DNA of 64,000 nucleotides from Methylotenera sp. (lineage in GTDB: Bacteria; Pseudomonadota; Gammaproteobacteria; Burkholderiales; Methylophilaceae). The stretch is taken from NCBI GenBank assembly GCA_017880905.1, contig JADGRO010000013.1, forward strand, positions 1 through 64,000, read 5' to 3'. Below are positions 29,777-37,699 of the stretch, piece after piece; the stretch's first letter is position 1, and each line of letters starts with the position of its first letter. The translations under genes were made by a program, and so were the position numbers. Below the pieces are notes generated by a model. That model saw nothing but the letters and a program-made list of their open reading frames with translations. It was not told where the DNA came from and did not search any database.

Positions 29777-30468
29777 TTAGCTAACTTTCTTTTGGTCCGT
29801 TGTCGCGGGCCCCGCCACAAAAATTTCTACACGACGATTTTTGGCTTTATTGACAGCGTTATCATTAGCCGCTATCGGTTCGCGCGATCCGCGACCGTCA
29901 ATAGCAAATCGGGTAGAAGCCACGCCTTTGGCCTCCAAATAATCGCGAGCAGCAACCGCACGATTAAGCGATAGCGGGTCATTAATGGCATCGCTCCCTG
30001 TGGCATCAGTATGCCCGATTATCGTGACTTTAGTTACCGGGTTACTCACCAAGCCTTTAGCGAAAGTATCCAAAACTGACTTAAGGCTTGGCTTGATGTC
30101 CGCGCGACCTACATCAAATGAAATATCGCTCGGAATATCCAATTTTAAGCGATATCAGGTGTCTTAGTCACAGCAACGCCTGTGCCAGCTGTGACCTGTT
30201 CCATTTGCTTTTTCTGTTCTTCCATGTGTTTCGACCAAATATTGCCTGCCACGCCACCTGCTACGCCGCCAACAGCCGCGCCGATTACTGCGCCTTTAGT
30301 GCCGCCAGCTATCGCGCCAATCACTGCGCCTTTAGCTGTAGTTTTTTGAGTTTCTGTCATTGATGAAAAACTAGAACAGCCGCCCAGTGTGAATGCGATT
30401 AAAACTGAACTTATGATGACTTTCTTATGCATAATAATTCCTTCCTGTTGTGTGAAGAGTGCTGTCAA
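29777..30468 (-). pseudogene. Glycine-zipper/OmpA-like lipoprotein split by a frameshift
   Basis: The 5' part (30145-30468, 107 aa) has a lipoprotein signal ending FTLGGCSS and a glycine zipper (GAVIGAIAGGTKGAVIGAAVGG). It stops after GTGVAVTKTPDIA. The 3' part (29777-30142) continues in another frame with DIPSDISFDVGRADIKPSL and the OmpA peptidoglycan-binding block IIGHTDATGSDAINDPLSLN. Together they align end to end with YiaD-type outer-membrane lipoproteins. Restoring one base near 30150-30156 (GATATCGC to GATAATCGC) would read TPDNRLKLDIPSD. The change may be a real inactivation or a sequencing error. Confidence 0.75.
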
Positions 30469-30625
30469 TAGCGACGGGTATGACAGAAGAATGCAATGAA
30501 AGTTTTATTAGCTGTATCACCTTTGACGCGGCAATAACATTTTACCGATTATGATCCAAAACCATGGTGATTTAGCGATGTCAAATAGATGGTGGAATCG
30601 ATTTTGAAAGCATAAAATAACCTTG

Positions 30626-31240
30626 CTAACGGCCTGTTACTTCTATCACCCAGTCAATTAATGGTGCCCACTGTTCTATATCTTGCGTCACCAGCGATGG
30701 CCGCATATCGAAAATGCTCAGACCCTGCTCAGCAGCAGTTACATACACCTGTGAGTTGCGAAGATAAGCAAGTATTGGTAAGTCGGTTTGCTCCATAAAG
30801 TCAGCAAGTCCCACGGCAGAATGCGTGCGATGATTCACCCGAGTACCTACTAGCGCAACAAAGGTCTTGCTTTTGCGGATGGCTTTTTCCGCTGCCAGCA
30901 TATCCAAAAAGTCACGCGTAGCGCCAATATCAAAGGCCGATGGCTGTATTGGTATAAGCACGCAATCTGCTGCCTTAACTGCATCGGTAAGCTTATCGTC
31001 ACGTAGTCCCGCAGGCGAATCGGTAATAATCCAATCGAGTTTTAGCGCTTGTTTGATATTGCTGTGAATAAGCGGCACTTCAACAGGGCGGCGCGCTAGC
31101 CATTGGCTTGATGATTGTTGACGGTCTAAATCGGCAAGCATGACTCGTTTGCCGCGCATCGCAAAATAACCAGCGAGATTAGTCGCTAACGTGCTTTTGC
31201 CGCTGCCGCCTTTAGGGTTGGCAATTAAGATATTTTTCAT
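30626..31240 (-). CDS. Orphan ParA/MinD-family ATPase
   Basis: This 204-residue ATPase has the deviant Walker A KGGSGKSTLATNLAGYFA and the Walker A' aspartates (VMLADLDRQQSSSQWL, DWIITDSPAG). It has no N-terminal DNA-binding extension, as in plasmid type Ib-like or cargo-positioning ParA proteins. No parB or centromere-like repeat is adjacent, so its cargo is unknown. It lies divergent from the arsC-like gene across 131 nt. Confidence 0.82.
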   Translation of the reverse strand: MKNILIANPKGGSGKSTLATNLAGYFAMRGKRVMLADLDRQQSSSQWLARRPVEVPLIHSNIKQALKLDWIITDSPAGLRDDKLTDAVKAADCVLIPIQPSAFDIGATRDFLDMLAAEKAIRKSKTFVALVGTRVNHRTHSAVGLADFMEQTDLPILAYLRNSQVYVTAAEQGLSIFDMRPSLVTQDIEQWAPLIDWVIEVTGR

Positions 31241-31371
31241 GAATTAGTCCCGATACGCAAACTATATAAACAGTTAAATGTTTAGTTAAATGATACTTTA
31301 ATTTTGATTTTGTTCAAAAAAATATCATATATATAGATTAAACTACAAAAAAGCAGAATTTAAGGCAAAAA

Positions 31372-31848
31372 TTGAATATTTTATTTCTGTGTACGGGCAA
31401 TTCGTGCCGTTCTATATTGGCAGAGGCAATATTTAACGCACTTGCTCCGGCGGGTATGCATGCCATTAGTGCAGGCAGCAAACCCACTGGCGAAGTGCAT
31501 CCGCGTACTATCGCGTTACTTAAGCAAAAAAGTATTGCCACAGCAGGTTATTACAGCAAATCGTGGGATAACCTGCCTGTAACGCCTGATATTGTGATTA
31601 CCGTGTGTGGAAACGCAGCAGGTGAGACGTGCCCTGCTTATCTGGGCAAGGTAACCAGGGCGCATTGGGGCGTGGAAGATCCAGCAAAAGTAAGAGGAAC
31701 CGATGCTGAGATTGACGCGGCATTCGAAAATGCCTATTTGATTTTGCGCAAACGCATAGAGGCGTTTTTAAAATTAGGCTTTGCTACCTTTAAAACACAG
31801 GAAGAGTTAGTTCAACAATTGGAGCAAATTGGCTTGCTATGCTTGTAG
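31372..31848 (+). CDS. Low-molecular-weight phosphatase/arsenate reductase (ArsC type)
   Basis: This 158-residue protein opens with the phosphatase loop FLCTGNSCRSILAEA (CX5R) and carries GNAAGETCPAYLG and HWGVEDPAKVRGT. These are features of thioredoxin-coupled arsenate reductases of the LMW-PTP family. It would reduce arsenate to arsenite. No efflux pump or ArsR gene is in view. The start is TTG 31372; no ATG precedes the catalytic loop. Confidence 0.85.
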   Translation: MNILFLCTGNSCRSILAEAIFNALAPAGMHAISAGSKPTGEVHPRTIALLKQKSIATAGYYSKSWDNLPVTPDIVITVCGNAAGETCPAYLGKVTRAHWGVEDPAKVRGTDAEIDAAFENAYLILRKRIEAFLKLGFATFKTQEELVQQLEQIGLLCL

Positions 31849-31990
31849 ATGCTTAGTAGCAGGTTATGGTGCGCACATTAAAAGAAGATAAATTATAGAA
31901 AATAATTACCGCGGTATATTTCTCCACAAACATTGACACAAGATTTATTTTAGTGCATCGTTGGCACTCCATTTATTTGGGCGTATAAAA

Positions 31991-32350
31991 ATGACAGTTT
32001 ATGACAGTGGAAAAAGATGGGACTTAATACAAGTAAGCACTAAAGATGAATGCTTTATTGTTATAGATAATCTCGCAAAAAAGAAGCGTGTTTACCATGT
32101 TCCGCAGTTATTACATGCCGAGCTTGTGAACAGCGCGGTCTATGTTTATACCTCAAGTTCAAAAATTATGCAGTTAGATTTATTAACCGCTACAAGACAA
32201 TTTTTATCAGCCGTGCAGCTTAAAAAAATAATACAAGCAAATGATGCAATTCAAATCAAGAAAGCAGCCGCTAAAAAGCCCCAGCAAGCATTTGAGAATG
32301 TAGTGCGTATGGTAAATACCAGTTTTTTTAACACTGTAAATTCATATTAA
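31991..32350 (+). CDS. Hypothetical protein, 119 residues
   Basis: Not recognised. ATG 31991 is chosen over the track's TTG 31961. The protein is soluble and lysine-rich (QLKKIIQANDAIQIKKAAAKKPQQ), with a beta-rich first half (DECFIVIDNLAKKKRVYHVP) and no signal peptide. It is followed at once by a terminator, so it is probably a single-gene unit. Confidence 0.5.
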   Translation: MTVYDSGKRWDLIQVSTKDECFIVIDNLAKKKRVYHVPQLLHAELVNSAVYVYTSSSKIMQLDLLTATRQFLSAVQLKKIIQANDAIQIKKAAAKKPQQAFENVVRMVNTSFFNTVNSY

Positions 32351-32373
32351 TAAGCAAAATTAAGCTAGAAATG

Positions 32374-32401
32374 AAAAAAGCACCTCTAAGGGTGCTTTTT
32401 T
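32374..32401. terminator. Bidirectional intrinsic terminator
   Basis: GCACC-TCTAAG-GGTGC is flanked by an A tract on the left and a T tract on the right. It can end both the + strand hypothetical gene and the minus-strand small lipoprotein gene. Confidence 0.8.
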
Positions 32402-32415
32402 CACATAGACTTAAA

Positions 32416-32535
32416 CTAATACCTGCTATTTGAGCTACTTGGTGGGGAGCTACCTGAATCTGTCGTTGCGCATCCACCCAGCGACACGACCATGATTAAA
32501 ACTAGAATTACTGAAATAAAACGGGTTACTTTCAT
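32416..32535 (-). CDS. Small lipoprotein, 39 residues (not in ORF track)
   Basis: The ATG at 32535 is preceded by TTAGGAGATTAAA, a strong ribosome-binding site. The product MKVTRFISVILVLIMVVSLGGC has a basic N-terminus, a hydrophobic core and a lipobox (SLGGC). A short Ser/Pro-rich tail of about 17 residues ends in NSRY. It should be lipid-modified and periplasmic. Function unknown. Confidence 0.7.
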   Translation of the reverse strand: MKVTRFISVILVLIMVVSLGGCATTDSGSSPPSSSNSRY

Positions 32536-32604
32536 TTTAATCTCCTAAATTAGTTTAGAAAATAAAATAGTATAGCTGATTAACGAGAGATTTATGCAAC
32601 TACA

Positions 32605-32631
32605 AAAAAGCCAGCAATTACGCTGGCTTTT
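32605..32631 (-). terminator. Terminator beside the tRNA-Asn fragment
   Basis: On the minus strand GCCAGC-GTAATT-GCTGGC is followed by a run of T. It lies just past the 3' end of the truncated tRNA copy, where an intact tRNA gene's terminator would be. Confidence 0.7.
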
Positions 32632-32637
32632 AGAATC

Positions 32638-32685
32638 TGGCTCCTTGATCTGGGCTCGAACCAGGGACACACGGATTAACAGTCC
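32638..32685 (-). pseudogene. 3' portion of tRNA-Asn, candidate attachment-site remnant
   Basis: These 48 bases match the last 48 nt of the intact tRNA-Asn at 34785-34860, including the anticodon, T-arm and CCA, with two differences in the acceptor region. Homology stops inside the anticodon stem. The orientation and position are what site-specific integration into a tRNA 3' end would leave. Confidence 0.75.
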
Positions 32686-32971
32686 CATGTCTCGCTAGCA
32701 GTCGCAGATGCCTGTCAGACTTGTCACGTTAAATATTTTAGAATGGCAACAGCCGGTCATAAATTGGACTATGAATAGTATTTCTGAATTAATCTCCCAA
32801 GTTTAAGCTAAAAATTCATATTTTTAGGTAGTTACACTTATATTAATTTCTTTTAAGAAGTTTTAGCATTGTAGACAATCATTGACTATTACTCCCAATG
32901 TAAAGTAATCGTCGAAATGCTGGTTGATGTCGTCGTTATTACTCGTATTATCAGATGCTAAGGAATTTGCC
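32686..32971. other. Gene-poor stretch inside the tRNA-Asn-bounded segment
   Basis: About 285 nt with no convincing gene. Possible junction debris follows the truncated tRNA copy. The ORF-track start at 32924 falls here but is not preferred. Confidence 0.4.
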
Positions 32972-33472
32972 ATGATTGATAACCTTATTGATGTTGCTGA
33001 CAGTGTCAGTCCTCAATTGTCTGCACTAATCGAAAGATGTGTAAACGATTCAGTTGCCGAACAGCCTATCACCTTGGTTCAGGTGCGCACCTTCATAGCC
33101 GACTTACTGCCTGATTCTTTCAATGAAGCGGAACGTATGCATCATTTTGGTGTTGGCGAGTCTATCCTTGATGAGCTGGATAGTCTGATTGAGGAGTATG
33201 GAGAGGACGCATTGGCAGTCGATTTCTCCAAGATTACTGCCAGCGAAGCACTTTCACAGGTGATCGAGGCTATGGTGAATGATGATAATAGGGAAAACCC
33301 GCCGACGCTAGCAGATGTGCGGGAGAATATGACTTCTGGTCTATTGAGCAGACTGGTCGGCGATGGGGTGCTTGAGGACGATGAGGATGACTCTTTGCTG
33401 GCGGAGATCGAATCACTGATTGCCCGCTATGGTGCCAATGTTCGCGCTGAAGAGTTCATGCGCTACGAATGA
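32972..33472 (+). CDS. Acidic protein with internal duplication, unknown function
   Basis: ATG 32972 with AAGGAA upstream gives 166 residues; the track starts earlier, at 32924. Two units of roughly 75 residues align: SALIERCVNDSVAEQPITLVQVRTFI with LDELDSLIEEYGEDALAVDF, and SQVIEAMVNDDNRENPPTLADVRENM with LAEIESLIARYGANVRAEEF. It is strongly acidic and helical, with no signal or membrane helix. I recognise no family. Its stop overlaps the ATG of the next small ORF. Confidence 0.6.
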   Translation: MIDNLIDVADSVSPQLSALIERCVNDSVAEQPITLVQVRTFIADLLPDSFNEAERMHHFGVGESILDELDSLIEEYGEDALAVDFSKITASEALSQVIEAMVNDDNRENPPTLADVRENMTSGLLSRLVGDGVLEDDEDDSLLAEIESLIARYGANVRAEEFMRYE

Positions 33473-33570
33473 TGGCTACTTCATACACCATGGGCGTACT
33501 CATCCACATTCTATTGGTCATTGCCATTGTAGTGTTAGTGGTACGTCTCATTCAGGGTCGACGCTTGTAA
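33472..33570 (+). pseudogene. Truncated lmo0937-family small membrane protein
   Basis: The 32-residue ORF (TSYTMGVLIHILLVIAIVVLVV, then a basic QGRRL end) matches, from memory, the second half of the roughly 50-residue lmo0937-type membrane proteins. Their usual first helix is missing because the upstream DNA is the end of the acidic gene. A shortened single-helix protein could still be made from ATG 33472 (ATGA overlap). It is too short for the ORF track. Confidence 0.55.
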
Positions 33571-33618
33571 GGTTTTTTACCTTACGCTAGAAAGTCTAAG
33601 TTAAATGGAAAATACTAA

Positions 33619-33725
33619 TTGAATTCAGCCAAGATGTTTGCAATCGTACTAATAGTGTTAGGCATCCTAGGGTTGGCGTAGGCGCAATAGCAGCGGGGAT
33701 GATTCTGCTTTTTACACGCAAGTAA
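33619..33725 (+). pseudogene. Remnant of a small two-helix membrane protein with internal deletion
   Basis: One frame (33619-33681) reads NSAKMFAIVLIVLGILGLA then stop. An overlapping frame (from 33672) reads VGVGAIAAGMILLFTRK then stop. These look like the first and last segments of a roughly 70-residue membrane family whose middle (a YGGFSYTKETHEA-like loop, recalled from memory) is absent. The join lies in TTGGCGTA. Confidence 0.5.
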
Positions 33726-33750
33726 AACAAAGTTAATACCGGAGAAAAAC

Positions 33751-34065
33751 ATGGAAACAGTATTTAAGGATTTTAATAAAGACAAATTGATCAAAGAGTT
33801 TCAGGAAGCAATTACAGATGCGGAAGCTTTGCTTAAGGCAACAGTTAACACAGGCGGTGAAAAAGTTGCTGAAATTCGTACCAAGACAGAAAAATCACTC
33901 GGGATAGCAAAAGCAAGTATGGCCGATGCTCAAGCAGCTGTGCTTACCAGAACAAAAGATGCTACGAAAGCTACCGATGCTTATGTCCATGATAATCCAT
34001 GGCGTTCAGTTGGTTTTGCCGCCTGTATTGGCGTGGTTATTGGCTTACTTATAGGTCGTCGCTAG
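33751..34065 (+). CDS. ElaB/YqjD (DUF883) family membrane-anchored protein
   Basis: This 104-residue protein has a long amphipathic helical N-terminal part (LIKEFQEAITDAEALLKATV ... GIAKASMADAQAAV). The family C-terminus YVHDNPWRSVGFAACIGVVIGLLIGRR is a single glycine-rich anchor. Family members associate with ribosomes at the inner membrane in stationary phase or stress. It has a clear GGAG before the start. It is the best-preserved stress-type gene of the segment. Confidence 0.85.
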   Translation: METVFKDFNKDKLIKEFQEAITDAEALLKATVNTGGEKVAEIRTKTEKSLGIAKASMADAQAAVLTRTKDATKATDAYVHDNPWRSVGFAACIGVVIGLLIGRR

Positions 34066-34306
34066 TCATTTCTCTATTCTTGATAATGCAACAGGTAATG
34101 GTATTCGTTTAATGTGTTTTGCCTGAGTTAGTAGATATTGCTTTGAAAAGATGCTTAAATCTAATGAATAAACACACAGCGTTTTGTGTGTTGTAGTGCA
34201 GAATTGTCATGCTTAACAGCGCATGATGAATTCTAACGATACCTGAGAGAGTGTTTATTTCTAAGGTTTCGGTTATAAATCCATCTTATATATTAGGAGA
34301 CTAATC
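34066..34306. other. Intergenic stretch with a small hairpin
   Basis: AACACACA-GCGTTT-TGTGTGTT at 34171-34192 forms an 8-bp stem without a following T run. Otherwise I see no gene. The promoter for the entericidin-like gene probably lies here. Confidence 0.4.
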
Positions 34307-34459
34307 ATGATTAAATTAATTTTTGTATCGATACTTGCAACATTATTTCTAGCTGGTACATTTGCCACACTGACTGGTTGCAGTACGGTTGCAGGCGGTG
34401 GTAAAGAGATGGAGCAGGGTGGTAAAGCTGTTAAAGATGAGGCAAATGAGAATAAATAA
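34307..34459 (+). CDS. Entericidin-like small lipoprotein (not in ORF track)
   Basis: This 50-residue protein begins at ATG 34307 after TTAGGAGACTAATC. It has a hydrophobic signal, the lipobox TLTGC, then the glycine and lysine-rich tail STVAGGGKEMEQGGKAVKDE. That matches the entericidin A/B pattern of small stress-induced lipoproteins. It would be anchored in the envelope. The minus-strand ORF listed over it is a shadow. Confidence 0.75.
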   Translation: MIKLIFVSILATLFLAGTFATLTGCSTVAGGGKEMEQGGKAVKDEANENK

Positions 34460-34748
34460 TACAAATGCAGAGAGATAACCTTATACCTCTCTAAATATGA
34501 ACAACTGAAAATTTAGAGAGGTGGCGTAAGTTGTATTGTAATGAAGAGGATCAAAGACTCTGTGATTAATTATCTTTCGTATCTTTATTTACCTCTGTGT
34601 AGGCACTTTTCAGGTTTATTTGTTTGACCGACTCAAATGGGTCGGTTCTTGCCCTATGTTTTCTAAATTTGGCCGCTTTAAAGCTGACTCTCATTAACAA
34701 TAATGAACGTCTGAATTAGAAATTCTTGGGTTACGGTGAATTAAAAAT
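34460..34748. other. Intergenic region between entericidin-like gene and tRNA-Asn
   Basis: No gene is seen. It holds a perfect 11-bp inverted repeat (34486-34521, listed separately) and a smaller hairpin ACCGAC-TCAAATGG-GTCGGT near 34627-34646. The tRNA-Asn terminator follows. Confidence 0.4.
34486..34521. repeat. Inverted repeat with 11-bp arms
   Basis: CCTCTCTAAAT and ATTTAGAGAGG are perfect inverse complements separated by 14 nt. There is no T tract, so it may be a transcript-stabilising hairpin or a weak terminator for the upstream lipoprotein gene. Confidence 0.6.
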
Positions 34749-34779
34749 GAAAAAGCCCAACATCGCTGCAGGGCTTTTA
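34749..34779 (-). terminator. Terminator of tRNA-Asn
   Basis: On the minus strand AAAAGCCC is separated by 12 nt from GGGCTTTTT, just past the tRNA 3' end. Confidence 0.75.
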
Positions 34780-34784
34780 TAATT

Positions 34785-34860
34785 TGGCTCCTCGACCTGG
34801 GCTCGAACCAGGGACACACGGATTAACAGTCCGTTGCTCTACCAACTGAGCTATCGAGGA
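34785..34860 (-). tRNA. tRNA-Asn (GTT)
   Basis: This 76-nt cloverleaf with encoded CCA has acceptor TCCTCGA/TCGAGGA, D-arm GCTCAGTTGGTAGAGC, anticodon arm CGGACTGTTAATCCG (GTT) and T-arm CCTGGTTCGAGCCCAGG. Its 3' portion is duplicated at 32638-32685. Confidence 0.97.
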
Positions 34861-34884
34861 ATCGGTTAAACTAATGAAGGCGTG

Positions 34885-34913
34885 ATAATACTGGCTAAGC
34901 GCTTTTTGGTCAA
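34885..34913 (-). promoter_or_regulatory. Sigma-70 promoter of tRNA-Asn
   Basis: On the minus strand TTGACC and TATTAT are spaced by 17 nt. Initiation is expected 15-20 nt before the tRNA. Confidence 0.7.
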
Positions 34914-34944
34914 TCGTTAAGGGGTATAATTTAGGTATTAACTG

Positions 34945-36297
34945 ATGAAAAATTCTAAAAAAATATTAATTGCTGCAGCCGTGGTTATTGGCTTGCTGCT
35001 TATTTTGCCTTTTTTAATCCCCATGCAAGCGTATTTACACAAGGCAGAAAAAATAGCCAGTGAAAAGCTTGGCGTGCCTGTGACTATTCACTCTGCACAT
35101 TTGTTCTTGCTGCCTAGCCCACGTGTGGCTGCCAGCGATATTACAGTTGGGAAAAATCAAGAGATTAGGGTAGAGGGTTTAGTGGTTGTTCCCACCATTA
35201 GCACCTTGTTTTCTGCCACCAAAATACTCGATTTAAACATCAGTAAACCCGTTATAAATAAAGCCGCTTTAGAAATAGTTTCTGCCCTAACGGCCAAAAA
35301 ACAAGAGAGTGGTGAAGCTGCTGCAGTTAATATTCGCCATATTAAAATTGACGAATTGCAGCTTGTTTGGCCAGATGCTAAGTTCCCCATTATGAATGCA
35401 GAAGCAACGCTGACAGGCGCTAATAAGCTGGAATCTGCAGTAGTAAAAACCATGGATGGCAAACTCGATGCTAAAGTAACGCCAAGTGACGACGAGCAGC
35501 TAATAGTGGTAAACGCCAACAAATGGACTTTGCCAGTAGGTTTGCCTTTGTTGATTGATAAAGCCAAGCTAGAGATGCACTTAAAAGACAGCCGCTTAAC
35601 TATACCTAACATTGATATTGCACTTTATGGCGGCAAATTAACGGGTGACGCAGTGCTGAGCTGGCAAGAAAATAAAGAGATAGTAAACTGGAAGACAAGC
35701 GGCAATTTGAGCATGGATAACTTATCGGTAAAAGAGCCAAGCAGCTTGGTAAGCAGGGCGGTTTATTTAAGCGGCAATCTATTTGGCAAAGGCAATTTTT
35801 CTAGCGCTGCGAAAGAGGCTGGTCAGTTATCAGATAATCTGCGTACGGATTTTAAATTCAAAGTAAACAATGGTGTGCTGCATGGGCTGGATTTAGTGAA
35901 AGTGGCGAGCCTGATAATTAAGCAAAGCCAAAGTGGTGGCGAAACACAGTTTGATGAGTTTTCTGGCGTTTTAAATAGCGCTGGCAAGCAATACAACTTG
36001 AGCCAGATTAAAATCAGCTCCGGCTTAATTTCTGCAACTGGCCAAATTAAAATAAGCCCTAAAAAAGAATTAGATGGCGCTGTGCAAGTTAAGGTAAAAC
36101 GCAGTGTGAACTTGGTTACTGTTCCACTAGAAGTCTCAGGCACAGTGGATCATCCTGTGGTGTTGCCTTCAAAAGCCGCAATAGCTGGCGCAATTGCGGG
36201 CACGGCGGTTTTAGGTCCTGGCGTGGGTACTAGCTTAGGTCTTAAGGCGGGCGTGGCAATAGATAAACTTAAAGGCTTATTTGGCAAAAAGAAATAG
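34945..36297 (+). CDS. AsmA-family envelope protein
   Basis: This 450-residue protein has a single N-terminal membrane helix (ILIAAAVVIGLLLILPFLI). It is followed by the AsmA-type start of a periplasmic beta-rich body (SEKLGVPVTIHSAHLFLLPSPRVAASDITVG). The C-terminal AsmA repeats include FDEFSGVLNSAGKQYNLSQIKI, and a short glycine-rich and basic tail ends it. Relatives take part in outer-membrane lipid or protein assembly. It stands alone between tRNA-Asn and a convergent aminotransferase gene. Confidence 0.8.
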   Translation: MKNSKKILIAAAVVIGLLLILPFLIPMQAYLHKAEKIASEKLGVPVTIHSAHLFLLPSPRVAASDITVGKNQEIRVEGLVVVPTISTLFSATKILDLNISKPVINKAALEIVSALTAKKQESGEAAAVNIRHIKIDELQLVWPDAKFPIMNAEATLTGANKLESAVVKTMDGKLDAKVTPSDDEQLIVVNANKWTLPVGLPLLIDKAKLEMHLKDSRLTIPNIDIALYGGKLTGDAVLSWQENKEIVNWKTSGNLSMDNLSVKEPSSLVSRAVYLSGNLFGKGNFSSAAKEAGQLSDNLRTDFKFKVNNGVLHGLDLVKVASLIIKQSQSGGETQFDEFSGVLNSAGKQYNLSQIKISSGLISATGQIKISPKKELDGAVQVKVKRSVNLVTVPLEVSGTVDHPVVLPSKAAIAGAIAGTAVLGPGVGTSLGLKAGVAIDKLKGLFGKKK

Positions 36298-36334
36298 ATT
36301 AAATAAGTCTAAATAGTTATTTAAGCGTGCTAAT

Positions 36335-37540
36335 TTATTCGAGAGCCTTGGCAATACGGTCTAGCGCGTTTTTTAAGTTTTCCATCGAGGTTGCGAACGA
36401 GATGCGGAAATAGCCCTCAGCCCCAAACGCAGAGCCCGGCACTACTGCCACATTAAAGCTTTCTAACAAATATTCCGCAAACGCCATATCGGTCGCGGCG
36501 CTAATTTTGCCCGCTTTGTGTAAGTTAGCAATCGCCACACGTGCATCAGGGAAGGCGTAAAACGCACCACCCGCCATCAGGCAACGTAAGCCCGGCATGA
36601 CGTTAAAGCGATCCACCACATATTTGTGACGTTCTTTAAACGCCGCTACCATCGGTTTAATACATTCTTGCGAGCCAGTGAGTGCGACAACCGCGGCATA
36701 TTGCGAAATAGAAGTCGCATTGCTGGTGGATTGGCTTTGCAAGATTTCCATGGCTTTAATGATATTCTCAGGGCCTGCCGCGTAACCAATACGCCAACCT
36801 GTCATCGAATAGGCCTTAGAAACGCCGTTAAGCACGATACAGTGGCTTTTTAGCGCGGGCGCAGCATTGAGTATGTTGTAGAACTTTTCGCCGGTTAAAT
36901 TGACGTGCTCATACATATCGTCTGTCGCCACCAACACATGTGGATGTTTAAGCAATATTTCGCCCAATGCTTTAAGCTCATTTAGGTTGTACACAGCACC
37001 GGTGGGGTTAGAGGGCGAGTTGAACATCACCAATTTAGTTTTGGGTGTTATTGCGGCTTCTAGTTGCGCGGGCAGCAGTTTAAAGCCTTGCTCGATGCCA
37101 CAATCGATAATCACTGGCACAGCTTCCGCCACCATGGCGATATCGGCGTAACTCACCCAATAAGGCGCGGGTATAATCATTTCGTCGCCTTTATTCAGCA
37201 CCGCCAAACACAGGTTAAAAATGGTTTGTTTGCCGCCTACGCCAACGATGACTTCGTTTACCGTGTAATCAAAGCCGTTTTCATTTTTAAATTTAGCCAC
37301 TACGGCTTTTTTAAGGCTGGGGATGCCGCTCACAGGGGTGTATTTGGTAAATCCAGCATCAATGGCCGCTTTGGCGGCATCTTTAATGTGTTGCGGCGTA
37401 TCAAAATCTGGTTCGCCTGCCGCTAAGCCAATCACATCGCGGCCTTCGGCCTTGTATTTAGCGGCTTTGGCTGTAATGGCAAGTGTAGGGGATTCTTTAA
37501 TGGCTAAAACGCGGTGCGATAAAACTTGTGAGTGTGACAA
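36335..37540 (-). CDS. PLP-dependent class I aminotransferase (aspartate type)
   Basis: This 401-residue fold-type I enzyme shows PTLAITAKAAKYKAEGRDVIGLAAGEPDFDTP at the N-terminus, NSPSNPTGAVY, and the PLP lysine in LNGVSKAYSMTGWRIGYA. The conserved arginine is in YFRISFATS near the C-terminus. It is the AspB-type (subgroup Ib) aspartate or aspartate/prephenate aminotransferase found in bacteria without the E. coli AspC form. Substrate preference cannot be read from sequence. Confidence 0.9.
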   Translation of the reverse strand: MSHSQVLSHRVLAIKESPTLAITAKAAKYKAEGRDVIGLAAGEPDFDTPQHIKDAAKAAIDAGFTKYTPVSGIPSLKKAVVAKFKNENGFDYTVNEVIVGVGGKQTIFNLCLAVLNKGDEMIIPAPYWVSYADIAMVAEAVPVIIDCGIEQGFKLLPAQLEAAITPKTKLVMFNSPSNPTGAVYNLNELKALGEILLKHPHVLVATDDMYEHVNLTGEKFYNILNAAPALKSHCIVLNGVSKAYSMTGWRIGYAAGPENIIKAMEILQSQSTSNATSISQYAAVVALTGSQECIKPMVAAFKERHKYVVDRFNVMPGLRCLMAGGAFYAFPDARVAIANLHKAGKISAATDMAFAEYLLESFNVAVVPGSAFGAEGYFRISFATSMENLKNALDRIAKALE

Positions 37541-37623
37541 AGTACGCTTTCCTTAAAACTAAATCTCGAATAGGCGCTATTTTACGCACAAAAGCGTTGT
37601 TTAGGAACAATCAGTACGTATGG

Positions 37624-37658
37624 TAAAAAAGAAAAGAGGCCTCAAATCGAGGTCTCTT
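37624..37658 (-). terminator. Terminator after the trypsin-TPR gene
   Basis: Read on the minus strand, a 10-bp stem (AAGAGACCTC with GAGGCCTCTT, one G-U) and a 5-nt loop are followed by TTCTTTTTT. It ends the protease gene before the aminotransferase gene. Confidence 0.75.
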
Positions 37659-37699
37659 GAGGCATTTATTGCACTAAATTGACGAATCCTGAATAAATC

